Assembly: GCA_944325885.1 (NCBI GenBank)
Contig: CALVBT010000004.1
Location: 186,001-250,000, forward strand
Reading direction: 5' to 3'
DNA from: Candidatus Gastranaerophilales bacterium
GTDB taxonomy: Bacteria; Cyanobacteriota; Vampirovibrionia; Gastranaerophilales; Gastranaerophilaceae
DNA: 64,000 nucleotides
The notes below the pieces were generated by a model, which did no database searches, had not been told where the DNA came from, and was given only the letters and a program-made list of their open reading frames with translations. The translations under genes and the position numbers were made by a program. Shown here in pieces: positions 25,668-34,908 of the stretch (positions are counted from its first letter, which is position 1; each line of letters begins with the position of its first letter).

Positions 25668-26531
25668 ATGACTTTAAAAGATTGGTTTGAAACCAGAAAA
25701 GAAGAACAAATCGCCGCACGTCCGGTTGACCCAAAAATCGACGACAATATCGGCAAACTATGGGTAAAATGCTTTAACTGCAACGCCCAGCTTCCCAGAA
25801 AAGAACTGGAACATCACATGATGGTATGCCCTCAATGCGGCTATCATTTTAGAATAAATGCAAGAACAAGAATTCAACAGTTGTTTGATGAAGGAACTTT
25901 TCAAGAATATTTTGAAAATATCTCTCCATCTGACCCTCTGGAATTTTTTGATACAGAAGCTTATACTCAAAGACAACAAAAAGCAAAAGAAAAAACAAAC
26001 CTCAATGATGCTGTTATCACAGGAACCGGCAAAGTTGAGGGTGAAGAAATTGCCTGCGCTATTATGGATTTTGAATACATGGGCGGCTCTATGGGCAGTG
26101 TTGTCGGAGAAAAAGTTACACGCATAATAGAACTTGCACTCGAAAAAAGACTGCCTGTTGTTACTATCACAGCCTCAGGCGGTGCAAGAATGCAAGAAAG
26201 CGCACTATCCTTAATGCAAATGGCAAAAACAAGCTGTGCTGTTGCAAAATTGAACGATGCAAAGCTTTTGTACATTAACATCCTGACTGACCCTACCTAT
26301 GGCGGTGTAACAGCAAGCTTCGGCACCATAGGAGATATAATAATTGCAGAACAGGGCGCAAGAATCGGATTTGCAGGCCGCCGTGTTATCGAACAAACAA
26401 TACGCCAAAAACTCCCTGCAGACTTTCAGACTGCAGAATATTTGATGAAACACGGACAGCTCGACATGATTACAAAAAGAAGCGAGTTAAAATCTACTCT
26501 TGCTAAGATTTTAAGACTTCACAAGCATTAA
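25668..26531 (+). CDS. accD: acetyl-CoA carboxylase carboxyltransferase subunit beta
   Basis: Beta half of the carboxyltransferase that makes malonyl-CoA for fatty acids. The 287-residue protein has the N-terminal zinc ribbon CFNCN (C35, C38) and CPQCG (C54, C57). The crotonase-fold motifs MGGSMGSVVGEK and TASGGARMQES follow. It lies 28 bp before accA, so the two subunits are co-expressed. A TATAAT at 25619-25624 may be its -10. Confidence 0.97.
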   Translation: MTLKDWFETRKEEQIAARPVDPKIDDNIGKLWVKCFNCNAQLPRKELEHHMMVCPQCGYHFRINARTRIQQLFDEGTFQEYFENISPSDPLEFFDTEAYTQRQQKAKEKTNLNDAVITGTGKVEGEEIACAIMDFEYMGGSMGSVVGEKVTRIIELALEKRLPVVTITASGGARMQESALSLMQMAKTSCAVAKLNDAKLLYINILTDPTYGGVTASFGTIGDIIIAEQGARIGFAGRRVIEQTIRQKLPADFQTAEYLMKHGQLDMITKRSELKSTLAKILRLHKH

Positions 26532-26559
26532 GAACAATAATTTATCAGGATTGGGGATT

Positions 26560-27507
26560 ATGAAATTAGATTTTGAAAAACCTATAACAAAAATTGAAGA
26601 AAAAATAGAAGAACTAAAAAAAATGAGTGAAGAATCAGGAATGGACCTGTCCAAAGAAATCGAAATCTTTGAACAACAGTCACACGAATACAAAAAAGAA
26701 TTGTACGAAAACCTAAAACCTTCTCAAAAATTGCAAATCGCAAGACATCCAAATCGCCCCAACTTTTTGGATTACATAAATCTCATCACATCAGATTTTG
26801 TAGAAATGCACGGCGACAGAGAAGGCACAGATGACCGTGCAATCATAGGCGGTATTGCAAAAATAGGCGACCGTTCGGTTATGATTGTCGGAACGGTAAA
26901 AGGCAAAACAACAAAAGAAAATCTTGAATACAACTTTGGCATGCCGCAGCCGGAAGGCTACAGAAAAGCACTGAGATTGTTTGAACACGCAAACAGATTC
27001 GGGCTGCCGATAGTCACACTGATAGACACCCCCGGTGCATATCCCGGAATCAAAGCAGAAGAACACGGGCAGGGGATTGCCATTGCTGTTAACTTAAAAG
27101 AAATGGCAAAACTCGAAGTTCCGATTGTTGCAATTATTACAGGCGAAGGCTGTTCAGGCGGTGCTTTAGGGCTTGCTGTAGCGAACAAAGTTCTTGTGCT
27201 GGAACATGCCTATTACACAGTAATTTCACCGGAAGGCTGCGCCTCTATCTTGTGGAGAGATGCAGCAAAAGCACCCGAGGCTGCAGAAGCATTAAAAATT
27301 ACAGGGCCGGATTTGTTAAAATACGGTATCATTGACGGCATTGTTAAAGAACCTTTGGGCGGTGCGCATTATGATTATGAAGCAATGGGCGAAGAACTTA
27401 AAAAAGAAATCTTAAAAGCACTTGATGAATACAAAAATATGTCCGCTCAAGAGCTGAAAGATGACAGATATTCAAAATTCCGCCGTATGGGTGTATTTAA
27501 CTCTTAA
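26560..27507 (+). CDS. accA: acetyl-CoA carboxylase carboxyltransferase subunit alpha
   Basis: Partner of AccD. The 315-residue protein has a helical N-terminal domain and a crotonase-fold core with MHGDREGTDDRAIIGGIA, FGMPQPEGYRKALRL, LIDTPGAYPG and GEGCSGGALGLAV. I chose the ATG at 26560 (MKLDFEKP), which has AGGA/GGGG upstream, over the in-frame TTG at 26551. Confidence 0.97.
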   Translation: MKLDFEKPITKIEEKIEELKKMSEESGMDLSKEIEIFEQQSHEYKKELYENLKPSQKLQIARHPNRPNFLDYINLITSDFVEMHGDREGTDDRAIIGGIAKIGDRSVMIVGTVKGKTTKENLEYNFGMPQPEGYRKALRLFEHANRFGLPIVTLIDTPGAYPGIKAEEHGQGIAIAVNLKEMAKLEVPIVAIITGEGCSGGALGLAVANKVLVLEHAYYTVISPEGCASILWRDAAKAPEAAEALKITGPDLLKYGIIDGIVKEPLGGAHYDYEAMGEELKKEILKALDEYKNMSAQELKDDRYSKFRRMGVFNS

Positions 27508-27534
27508 AAATAACAGGAGCTGTAAAGAGCCAGA

Positions 27535-28449
27535 ATGAAAGACTATTTTGAAGTTTCAGTTACAATAAATCCTTCTGCCATCGAGCTTGTGACAGAAATT
27601 TTCTTCGAACGCTTCGAATGCGAAGGCGTTGTGCAGGCAGAAGAAAAATACAAAGACCTTGAACTTATTGAAACTACCAACAATATTGCAAAAGGTTATA
27701 TAAAATTGGAAGAAGACGAGTTTTCTCCGGCTGAAATTCAAAAAATCTTTGATTACGCAAAAGAAGAATTAAAAGAAGAAGGCTTTACTGATGAAGAGCT
27801 TGGAGAATGGAAAATCTCTGCAAAAAAAGTCATAAATCAGGACTGGTCACAAAAATGGAAAGAACACTGGAAGCCGACAAAAGCATCGGAACACGTAATC
27901 ATCTGCCCGTCTTGGGAAGAATGTGAAAGAAAAAAAGATGATATCCTGATTACATTAGACCCCGGCTCTGCCTTTGGAACAGGCACCCACGCTACAACGC
28001 AGCTGTGTATTCAGGCTATTGAAAAATACCTGAAAAAAGGAGATGAAACAGCGGATATAGGTACAGGCTCAGGCATACTGGCTATCACTGCAATAAAATT
28101 CGGCGCAGCACATGCCATTGCTATTGACAATGACCCGCTTGTTATTGATGTGGCAAAAGACAATGCCCAAATGAACAATGTCTTTAACAAAATTGACTTT
28201 ATGCATGCGACTGCAGATATGCTCATTGAACAGTACGATTTTGTTTGTGCAAACATTCTGCATAATGTTCTTGCAGAAATCATGGGTGACTTAAAAAATA
28301 TCATGAAGCCGAACGCACACATGGTTTTGAGCGGAATTCTTGATGAAAAAAAAGATATTGTTTTAGAAGCTGTTAAAAAACAAAATTTGAATGTGGTAGA
28401 AATTTTGCATCAAGAACAGTGGGTTGCTATTGTTGTACAAAAAGTATAG
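27535..28449 (+). CDS. prmA: ribosomal protein L11 methyltransferase
   Basis: SAM-dependent methyltransferase that trimethylates L11. The 304-residue protein has a small N-terminal substrate-recognition domain (1-65), then LDPGSAFGTGTHATTQLC, the SAM loop ADIGTGSGILAI and the catalytic-loop motif CANILHNVL. It follows accA by 27 bp, and its stop lies 11 bp from the end of the convergent comF gene. Confidence 0.95.
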   Translation: MKDYFEVSVTINPSAIELVTEIFFERFECEGVVQAEEKYKDLELIETTNNIAKGYIKLEEDEFSPAEIQKIFDYAKEELKEEGFTDEELGEWKISAKKVINQDWSQKWKEHWKPTKASEHVIICPSWEECERKKDDILITLDPGSAFGTGTHATTQLCIQAIEKYLKKGDETADIGTGSGILAITAIKFGAAHAIAIDNDPLVIDVAKDNAQMNNVFNKIDFMHATADMLIEQYDFVCANILHNVLAEIMGDLKNIMKPNAHMVLSGILDEKKDIVLEAVKKQNLNVVEILHQEQWVAIVVQKV

Positions 28450-28460
28450 TTAAAGATTCT

Positions 28461-29132
28461 TTAGACAATATTATGCTCGCTGCAGCTGGTTGTAAAGGCA
28501 AAAAGTTTTTCTCTGTCTATTCCGCCCTGTTTAAAAGTCTTTATAATCTCAGAAAGTGTTGCCCCTGTTGTTAAAATATCATCAAGAATCAAAATATTTT
28601 TGTCTGAAATAAGCTCACATACTTCCCTGTTAAATTTAAACGCATCTTTTAAATTTTGTTCACGTTCAATTTGTGTCAGACGGTACTGAGGCTTTGTTTC
28701 CTTTACACGTTCAATAACAGCTTCCAGCACCTCATATCCGCATAATTTTGCAAACTCTTTTGCGACAAGTACCATGTGATTGTATCCACGCTGTTTTTGT
28801 CTCGATTTGTGTAAAGGAACAGGCACAACAACAAAATCACCGGAAGATACAGCTATATTTTGCCAGTAATCAAACATGATTTTTGCCTGATAATATGCCA
28901 GTTCCTTTTGATTATGATACTTTACTCCTCTTATCAGTTTTTGGATTTCGTTTTTATAAATTGACGCACAATATACAGGCACACCGTCTATATTTTTCAT
29001 AACGCTAAACGGCAAAAACTTTATACGTCCATAACATTTTGAACACATTTTTGTGTTTTCGTAAGATTTTTTGCAGAAATAACATCTTTTTTTGTATATC
29101 AGGTCGAGTAATTGTTTAAAAATCCCAAACAT
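28461..29132 (-). CDS. ComF family phosphoribosyltransferase-like protein
   Basis: A 223-residue protein of the ComF/GntX family, needed for DNA uptake in competent bacteria. It has a double CxxC zinc site (C17, C20, C30, C33). The PRT core ends in the PRPP loop ILILDDILTTGATLSE, after RQKQRGYNHMVLVAKEFAK. With type IV pilus ATPases and YifB (ComM-like) also in the window, it hints at natural transformation ability, though no ComEC/ComEA is seen. Confidence 0.9.
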   Translation of the reverse strand: MFGIFKQLLDLIYKKRCYFCKKSYENTKMCSKCYGRIKFLPFSVMKNIDGVPVYCASIYKNEIQKLIRGVKYHNQKELAYYQAKIMFDYWQNIAVSSGDFVVVPVPLHKSRQKQRGYNHMVLVAKEFAKLCGYEVLEAVIERVKETKPQYRLTQIEREQNLKDAFKFNREVCELISDKNILILDDILTTGATLSEIIKTFKQGGIDREKLFAFTTSCSEHNIV

Positions 29133-29221
29133 ATAATAATTATAATACGAATTTTAGTTATATTAATCGTTGTATATGTTAAAATAAACTAGATGTCACA
29201 TATACTTGAGAGAGAAAAACC

Positions 29222-30613
29222 ATGAACATTATAATAATGATTTTGTTAATAAGCTTTTTGATTCTTGTTCACGAACTCGGCCACCTTTTGACAGCAAAAG
29301 CACTCGGTTTTAAGGTCACAAGATTCGGTTTCGGGCTGCCTGTCGGGCCTACGTTGTTCAAAGGAAAAATCGGAGATATAGAAATTCTTGTTCATGCGTT
29401 TTTATTAGGCGGATATGTTTCCTTTCCTGATGATGAAGAGGACTCTAATATCCCAAAAGACTCTAAAGAACTTTTTCAAAATCAACCTGCATGGAAAAGA
29501 GCAATTGTACTTTGTGCCGGTGTTGCAGCAAACATGCTGTGTGCAATTGTACTTGTCATGTTTACTGCCTCAATAACACACAAACTGCCTACAGACAGAG
29601 CTATTGTGTATATTAAAAATATAAATCAAGCTAAAGGTGCGTCAGTCAACGATTCCGGCCTCAAAAAAGGCGATATTATCTTAAAAATAAACGGCTCCGA
29701 AATAATACAGCCTTTCCAGACAAATATCTATGCAAAAGCAAGCAAAAAACACGACGGATATATTTCCAGCAAAGTCTACAACACAAATCTTGCTGCATTA
29801 CAGAAATTGAATCCCGACATAAAAGAAGCATACAAACCGCTTGTAAAAGGCGATAGTGTCAAATTGATACCAATAAAAGATGAAGAACCTATGCATCTTT
29901 CTGCAGCAGCTTTAATGGGTATAGAAAAAATCAAAAACGATAATATAAAATTGAATGAAGAACAAATAAAATTAAGAAACAGCCTTCAAAACAGCAAAAA
30001 CAAAAAATACTATATCACAACAGGCGAAGAAACTCTCTCTGACATTGCAAAAGCCCTTTCCGATACAAGAAAGCCAATGGTATTCACCGTTAAAAGAACA
30101 GTCAACGGCAAAGAAGAAATTGTCGAACTAAAACCTATTTATGCCAATGAAGAAGGGCTTATCGGTATAGAAAGAGATGGCAAAAGAATCCTGATACAGA
30201 CAAATTCTCCGTTAAAAATCGTGACAGGCTCTTTGCAATACACATGGATTAACACAAAATATACGCTTCTGGGTCTGGAAAAACTCATCACAGGCCAAAT
30301 CCCCGTAAAAGAACTGAGAGGTATTGTTGCCGCTACAAAAATGGGCGGTGATATGATAGAACAAACAGGCATCTTAAACGGCATACTCCTGACTGCGATA
30401 ATAAGTATCAACCTCGCTGTTATGAACCTTTTGCCGATACCGGCACTGGATGGCGGTCATTTGATGTTTTTAATCATAGAAAAACTTAAAGGCAAACCTC
30501 TGGATGAAAAAGTTACAGCAAAAGTAAGCAATTTCTTCTTCTTGCTCTTGATTATTCTTATGATGGTATTAATCTTTAACGATATAATTGCTATCGTAAC
30601 AAAACAAATCTAA
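29222..30613 (+). CDS. rseP: RseP-like site-2 intramembrane metalloprotease
   Basis: Membrane-embedded zinc protease that cleaves anti-sigma factors or other single-pass proteins. The HELGH active site lies at residues 17-21 in the first membrane segment, then FGFGLPVG and LGGYVSFPDD. A PDZ region follows (about 130-330, with VNDSGLKKGDIILKINGSEI). The NLLPIPALDGGH motif lies near the C-terminus. At 463 residues it is slightly long. An uncleaved Lys-rich insert sits inside the PDZ region. It is followed after 6 bp by a metalloprotease gene. Confidence 0.93.
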   Translation: MNIIIMILLISFLILVHELGHLLTAKALGFKVTRFGFGLPVGPTLFKGKIGDIEILVHAFLLGGYVSFPDDEEDSNIPKDSKELFQNQPAWKRAIVLCAGVAANMLCAIVLVMFTASITHKLPTDRAIVYIKNINQAKGASVNDSGLKKGDIILKINGSEIIQPFQTNIYAKASKKHDGYISSKVYNTNLAALQKLNPDIKEAYKPLVKGDSVKLIPIKDEEPMHLSAAALMGIEKIKNDNIKLNEEQIKLRNSLQNSKNKKYYITTGEETLSDIAKALSDTRKPMVFTVKRTVNGKEEIVELKPIYANEEGLIGIERDGKRILIQTNSPLKIVTGSLQYTWINTKYTLLGLEKLITGQIPVKELRGIVAATKMGGDMIEQTGILNGILLTAIISINLAVMNLLPIPALDGGHLMFLIIEKLKGKPLDEKVTAKVSNFFFLLLIILMMVLIFNDIIAIVTKQI

Positions 30614-30619
30614 TCTGCT

Positions 30620-31432
30620 ATGAAAAAAATTACATACCTTCAAGACAACTTAAAAGACAATCGTGTAATAAGATGGCCGGACAACTGTTTTCCGCTAAAA
30701 TTCTATATTGCACCGTTCAGATGGTATGCCCAAAATCCTAACGACCCTTATACATACTATGCAATGGTCAAAAGAGCGTTGTCAGAATGGGAAAAAGTCA
30801 GTGCAGGCAAAGTAAAATTTAAAGTTGTTGACAACTTAAACGACTCTCAGGTCAATCTGGACTGGAAAAGAGTAGACAGAAAAGCTCTAGGACATTGTTA
30901 CTTCCACTTTGACAACAACGGACGCCTGTACTCTGCAGAAGTGCAAATAGGACTGTCAGACGGAATATTGCACCAGCAATATCAAGACCAAAACGAAGTT
31001 TATCACACAATTTTGCACGAGATAGGCCACTCACTGGGACTCGGCCACAGCCCCTATGACAGCGACATAATGTACACCCCTCACAAATACGGAGTAATAA
31101 ATCTCTCTCAAAGAGATGCAATGTCTTTGCAATGGTTGTACAAACTTCCTTATGGCATTAGTGTTTCCGAACTTGCGCAAAAACATGGCCTGCATGCCAA
31201 TGATATTGACGACATTATTTTAAAAATTTCCGGTGCGGAAAAATCCCATGCTTTTGAAGATGTAAAAAATTCTATAAAAATACCCAAAAAAGATTTGATG
31301 TCAGAGCAGGACAAACTGGCGGAAATGAAAAAATACAACCTCGGTCTGCAAAATATACAAATTTCTTCTAATGTGCAGGAATATATTAAAAAAAATATTA
31401 TAATGCCAAAAGATAAAGACAAAAAGAAATAA
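30620..31432 (+). CDS. matrixin-like metzincin protease without signal peptide
   Basis: A 270-residue zinc protease of the matrixin (M10) type. The zinc motif HEIGHSLGLGH is at 133-143 and the Met-turn SDIMYTP at 148-154, in the usual order and spacing. The N-terminus MKKITYLQDNLKDNRVIRW has no signal peptide or membrane segment, unlike secreted matrixins. A 90-residue helical Lys-rich C-terminal part follows the catalytic domain. Only 6 bp separate it from rseP, so the two proteases are likely co-translated. Substrate unknown. Confidence 0.85.
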   Translation: MKKITYLQDNLKDNRVIRWPDNCFPLKFYIAPFRWYAQNPNDPYTYYAMVKRALSEWEKVSAGKVKFKVVDNLNDSQVNLDWKRVDRKALGHCYFHFDNNGRLYSAEVQIGLSDGILHQQYQDQNEVYHTILHEIGHSLGLGHSPYDSDIMYTPHKYGVINLSQRDAMSLQWLYKLPYGISVSELAQKHGLHANDIDDIILKISGAEKSHAFEDVKNSIKIPKKDLMSEQDKLAEMKKYNLGLQNIQISSNVQEYIKKNIIMPKDKDKKK

Positions 31433-31465
31433 AAACAGCCCCAAAAATTAATTCAGGGCTGTTTT
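31432..31465. terminator. bidirectional intrinsic terminator
   Basis: AAAACAGCCC (31432-31441) pairs perfectly with GGGCTGTTTT (31456-31465). It lies between the convergent matrixin and pilT genes and has T or A tracts on both sides, so it can stop both. Confidence 0.85.
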
Positions 31466-31483
31466 ACGATTTTCTGTTTCAAA

Positions 31484-32551
31484 TTATAGATTGATAAGTC
31501 TTCTCAATTCATCCGGACGGCTGGTTTTTGCCAGAGCATCTTCAGCAGAAATAAGATTTTTCTTATAAAGATTAGCCAGAGCTGTTTCCAGTGTCTGCAT
31601 GCCGTGCTGCGCACCTGTTTGGATTGCAGAATACATTTGAGAAGTTTTACCTTCACGGATAAGGTTTGCGATTGCACCGTTAACAACCATGATTTCCTGA
31701 GCCATACAACGGCCTTTTTTCTCACCTGTTTCAGTCAAACGAGGCAAAAGTGTCTGTGAAAATACAGCACAAAGTGAGTTAGACAACATGATACGAATCT
31801 GCTGCTGCTGACCTTGAGGGAATACGTCAATAATACGGTCAATAGTCTGGCTGGCAGAAGACGTGTGAAGCGTACCCATAACAAGGTGGCCTGTTTCTGC
31901 TGCTGTAATAGCAAGTGAAATAGTTTCGAGGTCACGCAACTCACCTACCAGAATGATATCAGGGTCTTCACGGAGTGCTGACTTCAATGCGTTTGCAAAA
32001 GAACGAGTATCCTGACCGAGTTCTCTCTGGTGTACTACACTCTTTTTAGACTGGTGAACAAATTCGACAGGGTCTTCGATTGTCAAAATGTGTTCGTTTC
32101 TGTTTTCGTTAATATAATCAATCATAGAAGCCAGAGTAGTAGATTTACCGGAACCTGTAGGCCCTGTAACCAGAATCAATCCTCTCGGCTTTTCAGTAAT
32201 TTTTCTAACAACAGGCGGAAGGCCCAATGTTTCAAAAGAAGGAACCTGTGTGTTAATAGTTCTGAATGCTGCAGCGTAAGTACCATTGTTTTTATAAATG
32301 TTTACACGGAATCTGCCTACGCCGTGGATACCGTAAGAAAGGTCAAGTTCCCAATCCTGTTCGAGTTTTCTTCTCTGTTCATTATTCAAAATAGGGAAAA
32401 CAAGTGATTCTACATTCTCAGCAGTAAGTGCTTCTGTATTAGTTCTTACGAGTTTACCGTCTATACGAAATACCGGCGGCAAATTTGCTGATATGTGAAT
32501 ATCACTCGCACCTTTACTAACTGCTGATTCCAATAACTCTTCTATTAACAT
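31484..32551 (-). CDS. pilT: PilT type IV pilus retraction ATPase (paralogue 2)
   Basis: A 355-residue twitching-motility ATPase with Walker A GPTGSGKST (130-138), the Asp box LTIEDPVEF, Walker B IILVGELRDLET and the His box ETGHLVMGTLHTSSA. The C-terminal AIANLIREGK matches the AIRNLIRE motif of canonical PilT, unlike the paralogue at 8782. AGGAG lies 6 bases before the ATG. It is a stand-alone gene. Confidence 0.95.
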   Translation of the reverse strand: MLIEELLESAVSKGASDIHISANLPPVFRIDGKLVRTNTEALTAENVESLVFPILNNEQRRKLEQDWELDLSYGIHGVGRFRVNIYKNNGTYAAAFRTINTQVPSFETLGLPPVVRKITEKPRGLILVTGPTGSGKSTTLASMIDYINENRNEHILTIEDPVEFVHQSKKSVVHQRELGQDTRSFANALKSALREDPDIILVGELRDLETISLAITAAETGHLVMGTLHTSSASQTIDRIIDVFPQGQQQQIRIMLSNSLCAVFSQTLLPRLTETGEKKGRCMAQEIMVVNGAIANLIREGKTSQMYSAIQTGAQHGMQTLETALANLYKKNLISAEDALAKTSRPDELRRLINL

Positions 32552-32677
32552 TTCATGCTCCTACTATTTTTTGTGTATAAAATTTTAATGATATAATTAA
32601 TTTACTTAACTAAATTTTACAATCTTTAACAATTATTGTCAAAAAATAATACTGATAACATAATACGGAGAACATTT

Positions 32678-33499
32678 ATGAGTCAAATAAAACCTGTAAA
32701 ACTGAATGATTTTGAAATCGGTGGCGACAAATTAACAATACTCGCAGGCCCGTGTTCAATAGAAAGCAAAGATATACTCTTTACCGTGGCAGAAGCACTT
32801 AAAAAACTGACACAACAGCTCGGTATAAATTATGTATTTAAATCTTCTTTTGACAAAGCAAACAGAAGCTCAATTCATTCTTACAGAGGGCCGGGGCTGG
32901 AAAAAGGGCTGGAGCTGCTCGCACAGGTAAAAAAAGAATTTGACCTGCCCATAGTGACAGACATCCACCTGCCGGAACAAGCTGCACCAACAGCAGAAGT
33001 AGCTGACATCATTCAAATACCTGCCTTTTTATGCAGACAGACAGACCTTCTTGTTGCTGCGGCAAAAACAGGCAAAATCGTAAACATCAAAAAAGGCCAG
33101 TTTCTTGCTCCTGCACAGATGAAACCGCTCGCTAACAAAGTCATGGAAGCAGGCAACGACAAAATTCTATTCACAGACAGAGGCACCTCTTTTGGTTATA
33201 ACAACCTTGTTGTTGACATGAGAGGCATTCCCATAATGCAAGAAATGGGCATCCCCGTTGTGTTTGATGCAACACACAGTGTCCAATTACCCGGCGGAGC
33301 AGGCGAAAGCTCCTCAGGCGAAAGAAAGTATGTAGAAACTCTGGCAAAAGCCGGCACAGCAGCAGGTGCCAAAGCACTGTTCTTTGAGGTACATCCTGAC
33401 CCTGACAAAGCACTGTGCGACGGGCCGAACATGCTGTCAATCGAAATGGCGGAAAAAGTTTTCAAAATCTGCAACGATATTTTCAAACTTGTAAACTAA
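32678..33499 (+). CDS. kdsA: 3-deoxy-8-phosphooctulonate synthase (KDO-8-P synthase)
   Basis: Condenses arabinose-5-phosphate and PEP into KDO-8-P for the LPS inner core. The 273-residue TIM-barrel protein has [35 protein letters not shown] and the C-terminal [11 protein letters not shown] and [16 protein letters not shown] chose ATG 32678 (CGGAG upstream) over an earlier in-frame TTG. It converges with the GT2 gene with only 4 bp between stops. No kdsB or kdsD is adjacent. Confidence 0.96.
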   Translation: MSQIKPVKLNDFEIGGDKLTILAGPCSIESKDILFTVAEALKKLTQQLGINYVFKSSFDKANRSSIHSYRGPGLEKGLELLAQVKKEFDLPIVTDIHLPEQAAPTAEVADIIQIPAFLCRQTDLLVAAAKTGKIVNIKKGQFLAPAQMKPLANKVMEAGNDKILFTDRGTSFGYNNLVVDMRGIPIMQEMGIPVVFDATHSVQLPGGAGESSSGERKYVETLAKAGTAAGAKALFFEVHPDPDKALCDGPNMLSIEMAEKVFKICNDIFKLVN

Positions 33500-33503
33500 A
33501 ACT

Positions 33504-34442
33504 CTAAAAATTAATCCGCTCTTTTTCCACAACCACGGGTTTTTTATTGACCCGTGTATAAATTGCGCCTATATATTCACCCAAAACACCCATGCAAAAC
33601 AGCTGGACAGAAGCAAGGAAGAATATACTTATAATTATCGGTGCCATACCGAGTGCAAAATCGTTCCAGAAAACCAGTTTCAAAATAAAATACAAAAAGG
33701 CAACTGCAAGACTCAAAAATGAGAATCCAAATCCCAGAAATGCCATAAGTCTGAGCGGAACTTTAGAATGTTTTACAACCCCGACCATTGCGTTGTCATA
33801 CATTGTGTAAAAATTATTTTTGGTAATTCCTCTTTTTCTCAAAGGTTGTTTAAACTCGACAAATGCCTTTTCAAAACCGATATCACAAATCAAACCACGC
33901 AAATACGGATACGGATCATCAAGGCTCCTGACTATATCAATCACCCTTTTGTCATAAAGACCAAAACCCGTACAATTTTTTACAAGGTTTGTATCATCAT
34001 CGGCAATACGGGCAATAAGTTCATAATAGGCACTTCTTACCAAAAAGAAAATCAAAGATTCTTTGCTCTCTGTTTTTTGACCCAGTACAATCTTGTAGCC
34101 CTGTTCCCATTTTTCTATAAATTCCGGAATCAATTCCGGAGGGTCCTGCAGGTCAGATGCAAGATAAATAATAGCATCGCCCGTGGCCTGCAGCATTCCG
34201 TAATAAGGGGAGCGAATATGCCCGAAATTACGTGCATTTAAAATAACTTTTACTCTGGAATCTTTTTGAGCCAGCTCTCTTAATTTTTCCGCAGTATTGT
34301 CAGTAGAGCCGTTATCCAGCAAAATATACTCAAATTCGTATTTTTTTTCGAAAGATTCTATTGATTTCATAGTTCTTTCATACAAAACGTCTATATTTTC
34401 TTCTTCGTTATAACAGCTGGAAACCAAACTTATTTTTTTCAT
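33504..34442 (-). CDS. GT2 polyprenyl-phosphate glycosyltransferase (GtrB/DPM1-like)
   Basis: A 312-residue enzyme expected to load a sugar onto undecaprenyl phosphate at the inner face of the membrane. The N-terminal GT-A domain has VSSCYNEEENIDVLYE, LDNGSTDNT and the acceptor/metal motif LASDLQDPPELI. Two membrane segments lie near the C-terminus (about 232-252 and 267-290), the GtrB layout. It follows the GtrA-type gene by 2 bp in the same operon, the classic flippase-plus-transferase pair. The sugar is unknown. Confidence 0.9.
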   Translation of the reverse strand: MKKISLVSSCYNEEENIDVLYERTMKSIESFEKKYEFEYILLDNGSTDNTAEKLRELAQKDSRVKVILNARNFGHIRSPYYGMLQATGDAIIYLASDLQDPPELIPEFIEKWEQGYKIVLGQKTESKESLIFFLVRSAYYELIARIADDDTNLVKNCTGFGLYDKRVIDIVRSLDDPYPYLRGLICDIGFEKAFVEFKQPLRKRGITKNNFYTMYDNAMVGVVKHSKVPLRLMAFLGFGFSFLSLAVAFLYFILKLVFWNDFALGMAPIIISIFFLASVQLFCMGVLGEYIGAIYTRVNKKPVVVEKERINF

Positions 34443-34444
34443 AA

Positions 34445-34810
34445 CTATCCTTTAAAAACCCAATTTTTGTTCAAAATAAAAGAAATTACCGCACATATAC
34501 CGGTAGAAACAAGACCTGCAAAGTATAAATTTATGTGCATAATCTCTGCTATCCTTAAAAATATTATACCAATTGCGCAAATTAAGGCATAAACAGTTAC
34601 AAATTTAAATATCAATTTGTTGTTATGATTTTTAAAAACCAGTACCCCTGTTGTTTTAAAATTAAACAAAATTCCTGCTACTGTGGACAAAATCACAGCC
34701 AGCGAGTAATGTATGCCAAAATACAAAAGCAATGCAAAAACGCCGTAACCAAAAGCCGTGTTCAAAATCCCGACAAGAATAAATTTTATAAAAAGCCAAT
34801 CAATCTTCAT
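34445..34810 (-). CDS. GtrA family membrane protein
   Basis: A 121-residue protein with four hydrophobic segments. It has the GtrA start FIKFILVGILNTAFGYGVFALL and the end FILNKNWVFKG. GtrA proteins are thought to flip polyprenyl-phosphate-linked sugars. It is the first gene of the pair with the GT2 enzyme and diverges from the six-gene membrane transferase array, 98 bp away. Confidence 0.9.
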   Translation of the reverse strand: MKIDWLFIKFILVGILNTAFGYGVFALLLYFGIHYSLAVILSTVAGILFNFKTTGVLVFKNHNNKLIFKFVTVYALICAIGIIFLRIAEIMHINLYFAGLVSTGICAVISFILNKNWVFKG

Positions 34811-34908
34811 ACGTGTAAATTATAGTATAAATTAATATATTTTACATAAAAGACATACACACACCATTTAAGTTACTATATAAAAGGCAAAATAAATTCT
34901 ACAAAAAA

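Noticed and set aside
33768-34241. A 157-codon plus-strand frame opposite the GT2 gene
   Set aside because: The minus-strand gene is clearly a GT2 enzyme; the plus frame is an antisense shadow.
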